In this document: positions 48,701 to 60,000 of the stretch, one piece after another | Layout: each line of letters begins with the position of its first letter | Position numbering within the stretch: the first letter of the stretch is position 1 | Origin: Membranipora membranacea | Lineage: Eukaryota; Bryozoa; Gymnolaemata; Cheilostomatida; Membraniporidae | Direction of reading: 5' to 3' | Length of the DNA: 60,000 bases | Assembly: GCA_914767715.1 (NCBI GenBank) | Contig: OU612071.1 | Span: 10,773,493 to 10,833,492, forward strand | Position numbers and translations under genes: made by a program | The notes under the pieces: model-generated | What the model was told of the DNA's origin: nothing | Database searches by the model: none | Seen by the model: only the letters and a program-made list of their open reading frames with translations

Positions 48701-51700
48701 ATGGTGAAGACAACGAGGACATCTGATTGCAAAGCGGGCATAGGCTCCCTCCTGCTGAAACAGCTCATAGTCAGCTGACTGGGAGCACTCTGAAAAGCAG
48801 CGAAGAAGATTATAGCACATTATAGAAATTTTTTTTCGTTGTGAAAATCATCTGGTCTACAACAAACATGATGATGTAAGATGAAAACGTAGGTCAATGT
48901 ATCAGCTGACACTTTATGATGTTAGATAGTCAATTGAAATAGAGAGTGGGGGACATGACGGTATAGACCATGCTAAATGATCGTCAAATAAGGATGGATA
49001 CACACACAACCAATACACTGGTTTAAACTCGAGTAGGCTTGAGACGTTTCCCAAATCGAAATGTTTGTTGGCAGATTGTGTAGATATTCATGAAGACATT
49101 TTCATGCAGATCAAATCACAATGATAATTTACATTTCCTCAGAAACTTTGGAGTCACGGGAGGTATAGGGCAGAAATTCCTGTAGATCCTCTTTGCTTGG
49201 TAGCCACTCTTCACCTTCTGAGTCCCATTGCTCTGAGCTGGAGTCCTTATGAAAATAACATGACAACATACTCACTTTTTTTACATAATACGTTAATTTA
49301 CATTATACATTACATTATATTTTCTATGCATGCCAAAATGAAAAAAATCTCTGGTTGCAGCCAATTAACGTTACCAATGCCTCGGTAGATTTTCAAATCA
49401 AAGGATGATCCTTGCACATGACAGTAATGTACCCAGTCCAACATTTAATTTTTACATACAGAATCAACACTTGTAGTAAGTTTGGGAGGAGATGTTTCGA
49501 TAACCTCTTCGTCAAGGAGAGGCTCTACACTGCTTTTGTCTGTAGCTTGAGTCTGAGGGAGTGAGTATGTGTCCTCGGTTTGCACAGATGCATTCTGTCT
49601 AGATGGACGGAGGGTGAAACACACCGGCTCGGTACCTATGAATTATTACACAAGATTCTAACCCAGCATTCAAATATATACTCATCTCAGGTGGAAAGGT
49701 ATTTTTGGGACTTGACAAAAAGGTTGAATATTGTGCTAGCTGATGTACAAACAATCTTGTCCAGCATCTCATTTCATTTTTACCAAGCAAGCCAGACAGG
49801 GCAACCAATGCAAATCAACATCAGGCCTACCAACAAAGTGCACAAATCAAGTTTTACAGCCACTGTAGATAAAATTCCATGTGTATTGGAATATTGGAAA
49901 CATTATAAGGAGCGAGGCGCAGGCTAACTGGTCATTAGAAGACACAATCCAGTTTGCAGGCATCTCATTCCAAATAATAACATGTGCGGAAATGTAACCA
50001 ACTCAATAAAATCAAGGATGCAATCACAGAACAAGGATATGTATCCGAACTCTGTAATGCAATCTATATAACTGAAGACTAATATGAACCGAAAACAGAC
50101 TATTTGGCTGATATGCAAAAACCAAGTTTACAAGTAAAATATTGCATATCAACAAAACAGGCCACAATGTGCGGTAACCAACTGAATGCCAACCAACGAG
50201 AGTCAAAACAGTCAAAAAGTCCATCAAAAACTTTAGGGCAACTGGTTACTGGTGTGAAATCCAGGTGTATTCATGATGATAGTTGAAACATTATGAGGAT
50301 CGAGGCGCAGGCTAACTGGTCATTAAAAGACACGATCCAGTTTGCAGGCATCTCATTCCAAATAATAACATTTATAACATGTGCGGATATGTAACCAACT
50401 CAATAAAATCAAGGATGCAATCACAGAACAAGGATATGTATCCGAACTCTGTGATGCAATCTATATAACTGAAGACTAATATGAACCGAAAACAGACTAT
50501 TTGGCTGATATGCAAATAAAACATCTCACATTACCATAACAAGCCTGAAAGTGCAGCAACTGACCGGATGCCAACTAACAAAATTAAATCAGAAGAACTA
50601 AATGATGTAACAGAAACAAATAATATATAATAGGTGTAACAGAAACAAATAATATAACCTATCCATTTTCAGTACATCATACCAACAGAAACTTGGTTTT
50701 CTTGATATTCAATACCGTCACTCTTTATAAACGTCTCCCATAGTTTTTCTGTCGCAATCATCTGCTCTCTGACTTTTCTCTTCTCCTGTATTTTTCTTTC
50801 TGACATCTGACAGTTAATAAGGGCATCAGTCCGTTGAACACTACAATTACAACAGAAATGATTGCCAAATTATCCATTGAGTGTAACTCCAATCCATAAT
50901 ATGGTAAACGGACAGGTCACTGGCAACGATAGGAGAGTTCTTGGACCACAGAAGAAAATGAGTCATGGATGACAATTGTTAAACCAAATTATACAAGTTG
51001 ACAATTCATACATGACGGCAAAAATACATTGTAGAGTCAATGAGAATTGTTGAAAGCCTAGCATGTCACTGATCGATTACGTGTTATCTCATGTAATCTA
51101 CTTCTAATACCATTCACTAGTTTCTTTAATGGTTGCCCGAACAAGGCATCTTCTGGCCGCTGGCGGCATCTCTTTCTCTGCGCCGATCAGTCTCTTTTTC
51201 CTAGGCGTGGGAGTGCCTTCAGCATGCTCCGCCCCGGAGAAATGGATTGATGGCAGAGCATCTGGTTTCAGTCTGAGACTAAAATGAATAATGCCACAAT
51301 GCATTTAGCATGATAATGTAGTTGATAAAAAGAAGATGGGTCTTGTTGTCAAGCAAAGATAGAACTTGTAGTATATCTCTGCAGTATATTGATTAGATCA
51401 AAGAAATCGTTTAATTATGAACACACAAACCGCAGTCTGAAAGCTGTGGATTAGGTTTATATAAATTTAAATCACAGAAATTCAGAAATACTGACATCGA
51501 TTATTAACTGGATCCGCTCATGTGGTAATCAGCTCGCTTAAAATTAACAAGCTGTTCTCATGCTTAGTTCTAGAGACCTCAAAGTCCTCTGAGACTGTAG
51601 TCAATTGGATGCCCTACCCCTCATAAAAGATGTAGAGAATCTCTTCTCATTCTTTCTCTCATTCACCCAGCTAGGAGTTAGTGTTATGACTAATATGACT

Positions 51701-52129
51701 TCTATTTTCTATCTATTTAGGTGGTAATACGGTAAAGTACTAAAAAAGGTTGAGGGTAGACTCTTCAAACAACTAGCGACTGTTCTAATTGAAACCGGTC
51801 CCTGGGGTCAATTGTATGAAAACAATGAATCAGCCAGAGACTGAGCATTATGATTATGGATAACTTACACATTTTCAGCGCCTATAGCATAGGCATACAT
51901 GTTGGAGAAAGCCTCCTCCTTGAAATGCTTGCAGCATATTCTCTTGTTTTTGCCTGTCAGTTGAAAACCTTTCTCTTTTCGCCTTATAAATGATGTCCAG
52001 GCATCTGATGAACTCCTGTCCTTTGGCCAAGAGTAGCTGTGCTTCACAATATGCAGCAGCACACTCCCTGGAAGGCTTTTTTCGTTTGAGACTTAACTGG
52101 GGTTGTGATTCTAGGTTGTTAGCAGCCAT
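45733..52129 (-). pseudogene. THAP-finger plus DDE-like protein gene, damaged
   Basis: Twelve exons on the minus strand: 51869-52129, 51112-51278, 50683-50840, 49460-49635, 49133-49245, 48521-48789, 48030-48212, 47564-47755, 47106-47311, 46659-46813, 46240-46400 and 45733-45941. Exons 1-2 give a THAP (C2CH) finger: CAAAYC, SWPKD, KRICCKHF, then LKPDALPSI. Later motifs are SVQTED, CPRCLHHRTWE, DGRCDSPGHCALYG, TTDRNRTVAKHIRE, VHLYDVWH, NHLYW, LNRFAPKVQGLSYYGM and EYVDRLMRR. They match an invertebrate and fish family with a DDE-transposase-like core. Lesions are a frameshift between CAAAYC and SWPKD, a phase clash between exons 5 and 6, a 5-bp tandem duplication at 47574-47583 after VWH, a frameshift near 47245, a TAA at 46746-46748, and a frame change in exon 10. 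It is probably an inactive domesticated or transposon-derived gene. Confidence 0.75.
49895..50520 (-). repeat. Repeat family R, inverted tandem pair
   Basis: Two direct copies (about 49895-50130 and 50285-50520) share CACAGAACAAGGATATGTAT and TTTGGCTGATATGCAAA. They lie in the intron between exons 3 and 4 of the THAP gene. Their core is the reverse complement of the units at 44650-45330. Confidence 0.65.
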
Positions 52130-52159
52130 ATTTAGATAGAGTAGCAATGCAAGCAAGTT

Positions 52160-53250
52160 TACATGTGAGTCTACATGTGATCATGACCTTGACCTGCATA
52201 CACTAGGACTATTTTAATATTTCGCGCCACATTTTGTGGAACACTCCTCTATCCAACCCAAAACAAATGCTATAAAAGTAGGATTCAGGTTAATATAGTC
52301 CTCATTGAAGGATATTTTAACACTCCAATTAGAAGATAATGGGGGGTTACTACATGTATTTCAGCATGAGAAAACAACAATATAAAAAATCAATATTCAG
52401 GTTGTGAGCATAGTAATTCCGATGATGTATGGTTCCGCCTCTACGACATCTTGAAAAAGGGATTCCCAAAATAAAGGTTTTCTAACCAATAGGGTCAGCA
52501 CTTCTGTTTTAGGTCATAGGTCATCATTCCTCACAGGATGGTCACCGAGACTTGAAACTTGGATCTACAGGTGTAAAAAGACATGGAGAATCCATATATT
52601 AGATTAGATTACCTCATATAACCCTCCCAAGGCTCAAATTCTTTAATGTCAAATGTCAGCTGTCTAACACTTACATTAACTAGAATCATAACTATATTGA
52701 AAACTTATTCATGGATATATGGGAAGGACTCACCGACCTTACTGATAAGGAAGAGGACCTTAAGTGATATCGAAAGACATTTGACTGACTCACAGCCAGC
52801 CCTTAAAAGCGTTCGGGATGGCGATCGCGGCCGTAGGCGGTCGTTAAGGGGGTGGGAAGCTAGGAAACTCCCTCTTTTGCAATTAATCACTTTTTTAACT
52901 TTAACACCTGTTTACAGCACCTTTGCTTCATTTCACAGAGTTCTAACCCTGTTTTTCAGATTCCTCATACCTTAAAACATATAAATATGTTGATACATCA
53001 ATAAAATATTAAAAATATACAGACTTATTAATGGTTATCTTCTCCCATGTCTGGACCTTTTCAGACACGGCAGTTTTCGGAGACTCGAAAATGAATCTTG
53101 TCAGTATAGGCTCGTTAAAAATAGACCTTATCTCTGTTCTTTATTGCCATATCAGAACGTCTTATTTCTTCCTATGTTCTCCCATGTTGGTTAAATAGTT
53201 TGTTTGTTTTAGTAATTTCCATTTTGTTTTGCTTATGGAATGTTTTTCTG
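52160..53250. other. No gene recognised
   Basis: Probable upstream region of both the THAP gene (minus) and the PIF1-like gene (plus). The two are divergent, with about 1.2 kb between first coding codons. No core promoter motif was convincing. Confidence 0.35.
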
Positions 53251-55989
53251 AACAGACAGCAATATTATTATTCTAAATTAAATCAGAAACACCCCACTCT
53301 CTCATCATGGAATGCATAGAGCATTCTGTCTTCCAGGGTCATAATGTGCTTGTGGTTGGACAACCTGGAACAGGGAAAACAGTATTGTTTGAAGAGACTG
53401 TCTGAGAGGATAATTGAGTTACACCCTTCCAAAACCATACAGATCACGGCCAGCACTGGCATAGCAAGTGCGTCACTCGATGGAATGACTATTCACAAAT
53501 TCACAGGTATTTCAAGAACTAGAATGCAGAAAGTGTATCCGTATGTTCCCTAAAGAAAGTCAAAGATAAAAATAATTATTTGAAATGATAGTTTGTGTTG
53601 AAATTCATTGATGTTTGGGCTCATTATTTTACTTCACTTAGTTAGTTAGCTTAGTAATTAAGACTTAGTAAATTACTTACTTAACTAAACTAACACTTAA
53701 GCAACACTTGCTTACAATTTCACCCTAAGGCCTACTCTACATACATCAGAAGTGGAGGATGTGTGAGTCAGTAGAGTAGACCTATTAAAACAGGATACAA
53801 TCAATTGAGCTCTCAAACTAAAGTCTACTTTTTTTGGAGCTCTAGACTATTTCAAATCATTGCCTCTTGAGCTAGCCCAATATCTCCTTTACTTAGCTTA
53901 AGACTATAAATAGATAGATCCAAGAATTAATCGTCATATGGTTGTGAATCTGTTTGCCCATTTCGTTGAAACCTTCATGACCATTATTGTAGAGTATTAT
54001 TGTAGAGTATTACCATTGGCCATAGCCTACTTGCCATTGCTGCCACCAGGTCTAACTCTAAATAACGGGTTGCAGAGATATTTATCTAGGTATATATATT
54101 TATGATTTTGTGAACTGTGAAATGAATTTTCAGTTTCCACAGCTTCAACGTAGGAATTATTATTCATTTGCTGGTGTCGTAGATGGCAGATTTTCGATCC
54201 ACTAAGTTGTAAATAGACTAAAGGGCGAGCAGTACAAATCTGTAAAGGAGAGGATCATAAAGACAGATGTCCTATTTATTGATGAGGTATCGATGCTCTC
54301 TACAGTCGTCTTTGACAAGATAGAAGGTGTATTACGAGAATTACGGGACTCTAAACTTCCATTCGGTGGCATGCAGGTCAGTAAAGTTTGATAACCATTG
54401 ACAATTGGTCTCAAACATGCCTCGTCTTTAATGGGCGTAGACTAGTTTGGTAGTGATAGCACTCCAAACATTCATAGAGACATGCCATATCGCTAATTTT
54501 AAGACTAGCTAACCGTTACTTAACCTTAATTTCAGCTGCAGCTCGCAAAATTTTGGCGCTAGCTAAGTCTTTCAAAGTCAAGCAAAACTAAATCTTTGGT
54601 ACTTGCCGGTGGCGCTCTATATTGTGCTAGGCTCAACACCAGTAAAGCCTACCATCGACTAAGAATGCTTATACTTGGAAGTCTACTGACAGTAACAGTA
54701 TATTTTGCAAATTACTAATAAGCGTTGCATTTATTGGTTCTTACAGGTACTCATGTTTGGAGATTTTCATCAACTGAAACCGGTGCCAAACCACAGTGTA
54801 AGGGACCCTGGAACTGTTCTTGTAGATGAAACATATATGGATCGACTAACAGCTCTCATACCGCATCACCATCTCCTAACTAGAGTTTACCGACAAACTG
54901 AGAGTGAGTGACAAAATAATTTCATGTGCATGTATGAGTTGACAGCATCATCTCAACAGCTGGTTTTATGGCTAAAGGTTGTTTTCCTAATTTGTCAGAT
55001 GTTTATGACTGAAAATTCAAAAGACGTGCCTTAGGATAATTGTATGCAACCAACAATGAGCCACTCCTGAGTTTCACAAACTTTTACCATGACGTAAATG
55101 AACCCTAAATGTTACATTGGCCTTGACAAGCGAAAGAAACCATCTTAGAGCCTATGCACAAAGTTGGTTTTTCGAAGTCAATGCGTGACTTGAATGATCT
55201 CCAGGTTTTCTGCCATCTTTTTTTTTTTATTTCAACAATGTATTACTTAACCTTGAGTTCATCAAACATTCTCATTTCCTAACCACTCATAGAGACTGAA
55301 AAATAAACTACATACATACGTGAAACAACTATTTATTGCTGTTAGCAAACATAAGTTTGAGATTGTAATATAGTGTAACAATGTCTGATGATTGAGTTAT
55401 TCCTCTGTACTTCGTCCTCATGTTGTGGTTATCCTGCAATTATAAAAAATGATGTCACTATTATCAATCTACATATAACCTGGCAGGAAAACATGGCCGA
55501 TGTAACCACCCCCTCCCTCCAGCCCATCATTACAAACACTTGACTGTTAGTTTTTCATTTGTAGGTGACCTTATTACTGAACTTCATGAATTATGCCGTG
55601 GTGAAGTCAGTGACAGTACAGATAAGTTCCTTACTGACATATCCTAGAACGGTAATACTCAGCAGAACCCTGATGTCAGCCTGTACGCCCGAAACTTTGA
55701 TGCTGCATTTGCCAACTCAGAAACACTTTTTACTTTGAAAGGTGAGTAACAAATTAGGCTGTTGAATTTAAAAGTAGTAAATGGTCTCGATCTCTATTCT
55801 TTTATAAGAATGCTCTGATGGAAAATTATAATTTTCTTTCAATATGGAATGACCTCATTGACAAAGAGAGATGATATTTTTGACTAATCAAGAGACCAAT
55901 AGAGACTATATGCACCAGCCTTACCTATTAGGTTGATGTGCGTGTTCGTTTGGAGTCAGGCTCATAGAAGGAGTATAGAGTGAGGCTTT

Positions 55990-58262
55990 TCAGTCACCAG
56001 TATTTGCACGTTTAGCTCTACTCGTTAGTTTCTGGCCTAATATGACCGCGTTGACATTGCTGGCATACTGAGCATAAGTTTGGTTCGAGTTGTTCCCCCC
56101 AATCCCCCTCTGCTGACAGAAAAAGTTTTCAATGGCGTTGGAGTTAAACATCGCTGGAATAATGCTGCCATGAGGGAATTCACTCAGGTGTATTTCTGTA
56201 ACGCTTTGGAGGTTTGTGAGTGACGCTTCTACATCATCACAGCACTGGTGTGAAAATATGTCAGTTGGTTTCTTTGCTTCGTTTTGCCACTTCCGGAACC
56301 ATTGGTATATACCAGCCAGGGTATTGAATCGCTCATCTGTAACATGCTGAATCGGCCTTGCATCGATAAAAATCTCGATCATCGCACTCTTCTCCTGTAA
56401 TAATTCTATAGTTCCGTCGAATTGACTGGCTTCCCCTTCATCTAGACTGTCTTTATAGCATCGCATAAGATGCAACATATCCTTGTCTAGCACGTCGAAA
56501 GCTAAGCGGTTTCTCTGCTTTTGCGGTCCTGTTGGACTCATGTGGGCTTTTGTGAGCCTAAAATGGATTCGTCTGGTGTGAGTGTCATCCCATTTTGCAG
56601 CTTCTTGCCAATGCTTCCATAACACCATTTTGCCATTGACTTGCAGTGTCCTTTTATACTTTCCTTTTTTGTCTTTGATATATCTCTTCAATATATTGTT
56701 GCGTATCTTTTTGCAATTGTGGCAGAAATCCTGGCACATGACAATTCTCTCTCCAGTCACATCATTGTTGTCACATAGTAAGGCTTTTCAGCCTCCGACA
56801 TTATTTTATTCATTTATTTTCTTGCCCTCCATCCATCATTATATAGTCAGCCTTAAAGCCATAATCATAAAGTTGGGCAATAACCCCATTGAGCATAATA
56901 TAGAGTTCTGATGCCTTAACTGTGTTCACAGGATAATGTGCTAAAGGGGAATCTAAATCCACTATGGCCCTGGAATGTAATTTGGATCACTTCTTTGGCT
57001 ATTCCATGCTTGGTCGATCCATAGTCTACGTAATAAGTTTCCTTCATCCCAAGTGTCTACATAGCCGACAACGCTGAAGTCACCATCTTGACCTTTTGTG
57101 ATCACTACATCATCTTGAATCTTGGTTTCATCGTGGATTAGGCCACCTGAATACCCATGGTCTGGTATGTTTTGGCTTTTTGCAGCTTTCGCCATCCAGT
57201 CAAAAACTTTCTTGTTAATTCCAGGAACTTGAGGTATGTTGTTTTTATATAATCTGAGAAGGCGACCTGTTGGGAGTAAAACCTGCTGCTTTCCCTTAAC
57301 TGCTCATAATTGCCAGGACTTTGTAGCCATAAACTGATATAGGTGCTTATGACTTCCTGGGCCCATCGCCTTCCATTCGGATGAGTATGCAGGGCATCAT
57401 ACTGAGCTCTTAAAAGTATTTTCATTTCTGGTGGTGCCTGATTGAATATTTTATTGATGAGGGATTTCATCTCTTCGTGATCTGTCTCACCAAGAACTAA
57501 TGGTTCGTCAGGTTTATTCAGGTATGCTGATGGCACATCGGTGACATCCGATTTAGTTTGTTTATCACTACGTGGTAGGGTTGAATGTCGCCGACAGTTA
57601 TCACATCTAACAGTGCTAGTTGTCCATGTTAGTAATCCATAGCAAAATCGACTCTTTGAAATACAAGTTTGTGTTTGGCCTGCGATACTGAGATGTTTGA
57701 GTTGTACTACATCATTCAACTTGATTTTACCCGCAGCTTCTACCCCCATGCATGGGCTGACATGGGCCATTATATACAGTAGGTGTTTGAAGTATTGCAT
57801 TGTCGCTTCAAACTTCGGAGTTATGCCGTGTTTGATCATGTTTACTGAAACGCCATCTACATGCAGTTGCCAGTCCCCATGGTCTGGAAACCTCACTGCT
57901 GCCTTTATTGGTATAGGGTAGCTATCGATTGACATTGGAGAATGAAAGATAAGTTCAAAGCCTTGGTCATTAGTGTTGAACATTATATTTGCTGGTGTGT
58001 TTCTGTGCATCCATTCGATATCTACTAGTTTGTTTTTGAACGAGTTTTCTTTTCCTATTAGAGATATATTGGTAAGGCAGCTTTCAAGTTTTGATTTAAT
58101 TCTCTTTTTAACATAAGCTACACAAGTGAAAAGTTTTTTGAGCGTTGCTACTATCTGTTTACGATTGCCCAATTCCCTGCCATGCCAGCGTACGTTGGAG
58201 GAGGTCCTTACTATATCTGTTATCAGGACATACTGGTTTGGTGCCTCTCGTATGTTCTCCAA
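55990..58262 (-). pseudogene. P-element-like transposase relic
   Basis: Minus strand, within the last visible intron of the PIF1-like gene. The N-terminal part (57138-58262) has SNVRWHGRELGNRKQIVATL and ends in the intron-proximal frame at FSDYIKTT. A frameshift near 57235 moves the sequence to IPQVPGINKKVFDWMAKAAK and GYSGGLIHDETKIQDDVV, resembling the RNase H-like region around the GL.fDEM.i motif of P transposases, with Thr where Met is usual. After a gap, 55990-56760 holds HFRLTKAHMSPTGPQK and IENFFCQQRGIGGNNSNQTY, resembling the P-type C-terminus. No THAP finger was found upstream, and part of the catalytic domain between 56760 and 56960 is missing. It is a dead copy. Confidence 0.65.
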
Positions 58263-58385
58263 ACTCCTGTAATGTAATCAACTTACTCAATAGTGCATGC
58301 CAACAACAGTAAAAAATGTCATTTTCATTGCCTTGGAACTAATGACTATGATGATATGGCAGGACAAAAATAAGTTAGATCAGGA

Positions 58386-58431
58386 CAACAACTATGATGA
58401 TGATAAAGAATTATCATCATCATAGTTGTTG
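58386..58431. repeat. Perfect 21-bp hairpin
   Basis: The arms 58386-58406 and 58411-58431 are exact reverse complements separated by AGAA. It lies about 120 bp beyond the start of the transposase frame, in the same intron. Confidence 0.85.
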
Positions 58432-58989
58432 CTGAGTCACAGATCACCGACTTTTTCATTTTATCACTACCAGTTGCGTTTTTATATTGAGTTTGATTAA
58501 CTTAGACTGTGGTTGGTAATGTTCTGCAGAACAGCGTAGGAGCTCAAATGCAATGCAGCCTCACAATGGGGCTTGATCTTGAAATAAGTACACACTGTTT
58601 AATGATTGAACACATATTATTACAAATAAATAGGCACATTCCTGTGTAAATTTTATTTTAAGAGCATATCATTTTTATCATTATTCATGATATTTTACTA
58701 TTATTGAATGAAAATTCCATGAACAATTTCTTGTTAACATAACCCATACCAATTTTTCATTATTGATTTGTAGGAAAGGTGTCTGTCTACAAGGCTGTTG
58801 ATTCCGGCTCTACGTCTAGACTGAATCATCTAGCGTGCCTAAAGCCACATTCAAAGGTTGTACTCATCGCTAATCTAAATGACACTCTAGTCAACGGTAG
58901 ACAAGGTGTGGTAACAGAACTGCACGAACGTTCAATTACAGTATTCTTTAATGGCACTACTCAGCCTACTATTCTCAAGCCATTCAACA

Positions 58990-60000
58990 ACATCTAATCA
59001 ATGAGCCGGCCAGAGCTTGGAAAGATATAAAAAAATTAAATGGACTTCCTACATCAACCTCTACAACTTAACATGAGATAAAATACAAACCAGACGACCT
59101 GAACACATTCTTTGCACGCTATGAGAAACCTAAAGTAAATAACCCAGATCGATGGAACTAAAATGACTGCTCCTCCATTTGAAGTGAATGAAGAAAATGT
59201 ACTGAAACAACTCAAAACAATCAACACTAGGAATGGAGCTGGACCCGACGGACTAATCCCTAAGGTCCTTAGGATATGTGCCTACCAACTAGCCCCTATT
59301 ATTACTAAACTCTTCAATAACTCTATAGAGCAACATACAACACCTAAGCTATGGAAATCTGCTGTAATAAAACCACTACCAAAAGTCACCACACCAACAC
59401 AACTCAAAGACTACCGCCCGATAGCCATAACCAGCTGCCTATGTAAAATGTTAGAGAGACAACTTAACATATACATAACTAAACACACAGCCATGGACCG
59501 CCATCAGTTTGCTTACCGCCAGAAAAGATCAACACAAGATGCTGTCTTATGCCTTACAACAACTATCACACACTTTATTGACAAAGCAGCCTCTAACTAT
59601 GCAAGATGTTTATTTTTGGACTTTTCTTCTGCTTTCAACACCATCAGAGTAGAGTATCTAATCCCCCTGCTGCAACACCTCGACACCAGAGTAATAGGAT
59701 GGGTAACTAGTTTCTTGAGTAACCGTGTCCAGCAAACAATGGTCAACAATCAACTGTCTGCACCAATATTGACTCATACAGGAACTCCCCAGGGCAGTGT
59801 ACTCTCCCCACTATTATTCTCCATCTATACAAACAGGATTACATCTACACTGTCGAATATCACAGTACTCAAATGCGCGGATGACACTTGTGTAATTGGA
59901 TTAGTTGGTAATGATTTAGACTTATGTAATTATTTTTCTGAAATTAATAGAATCTCCAAACAATGCACTGATTTAGATTTACTACTTAATGCTTCTAAGA
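58990..60000 (+). mobile_element. 5'-truncated Rex1/CR1-like retrotransposon, runs off window
   Basis: It begins inside the linker (NEPARAWKDIKKLNGLPTST, matching AKEPAKAWTDIKKISGLPTN of the first copy) and lacks the endonuclease. After stops near 59068 and 59160, the RT frame is open from 59164 to the window end. It has NGAGPDGLIPKVL, YRPIAITSCLCKML, FAYRQKRSTQDAVL, LFLDFSSAFNTI and TGTPQGSVLSPLLFSIY. At the catalytic box it reads KCADDTC where the first copy has KYADDTC. Confidence 0.8.

Larger units (their letters stand above)
53307..58997 (+). pseudogene. PIF1-like DNA helicase pseudogene, truncated
   Basis: Exons are 53307-53506, about 54183-54376, 54747-54903, 55565-55741 and 58774-58997. 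Motifs in order are the Walker A GQPGTGKT (53358-53381), ITASTGIASASLDGMTIHKF, the Walker B VLFIDEVSML, MFGDFHQLKPV (motif III), LLTRVYRQTE, and the late LKPHSKVVLIANLNDTLVNG with GRQGVV. Junctions from exon 2 onward are in phase. Lesions are a frameshift between Walker A and KRLSER (about 53390), a TAA at 54203-54205 and a TAG at 55645-55647. The last exon runs into a retrotransposon at about 58990, so the final helicase motif is lost. PIF1-type helicases unwind DNA; this copy cannot. Confidence 0.8.

Overview
This window is nuclear DNA from an animal that is probably an invertebrate. It is AT-rich with short GT-AG introns and many decayed transposons. It carries protein families common in invertebrate genomes: THAP/DDE-type proteins, P-element-like and PIF1-like genes, a P2X7 C-terminal-like domain, and Rex1/CR1-group retrotransposons. 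No prokaryotic operons, rRNA or CRISPR are visible. I cannot name the phylum. All alignments and gene models were made by eye.

Left half (1-35.7 kb): a cluster of six copies of a small secreted-peptide gene. Each copy has an untranslated first exon behind a TATA box, a 43-nt exon coding the signal peptide, and a 131-nt exon coding the mature peptide. In most copies a fourth, non-coding exon follows. The copies form three divergent pairs, minus copy on the left and plus copy on the right: 2.1k/13.0k, 15.8k/20.0k and 30.8k/35.0k. Pairs 2 and 3 are multi-kilobase palindromes and are duplicates of each other. They hold four intact genes for 57-aa precursors. The predicted product is a roughly 35-residue, glycine-led, lysine-bearing peptide ending in Lys-Gly, which resembles helical antimicrobial or cytolytic peptides. 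Pair 1 is dead: one copy has lost its start codon, the other has a 20-bp deletion, and both TATA boxes are mutated. This cluster is the best candidate for an undescribed system here.

Between and within the pairs lie a Rex1-like non-LTR retrotransposon (7.3-10.5k) with an internal insertion, a foldback element (10.8-12.6k), four copies of a tRNA-derived SINE, a 978-bp tandem duplication (24.0-26.3k) and dispersed inverted repeats. A second non-LTR relic at 35.7-37.1k abuts the last peptide gene and is itself interrupted by a third element in opposite orientation.

Right half (38-60 kb): a plus-strand multi-exon gene of unknown function (38.3-40.9k) has an antisense collagen-like exon in its first visible intron. 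Next come the last two exons of a P2X7-domain-like gene (plus, to 45.66k). Tail to tail with it is a 12-exon THAP plus DDE-like gene (minus, 45.7-52.1k) whose splice phases mostly fit but which carries several frame-breaking lesions. Finally there is a PIF1-like helicase pseudogene (plus, 53.3-59.0k). It has a P-element-like transposase relic (minus) in its last visible intron and is cut off by a 5'-truncated Rex1-like element that runs off the window.
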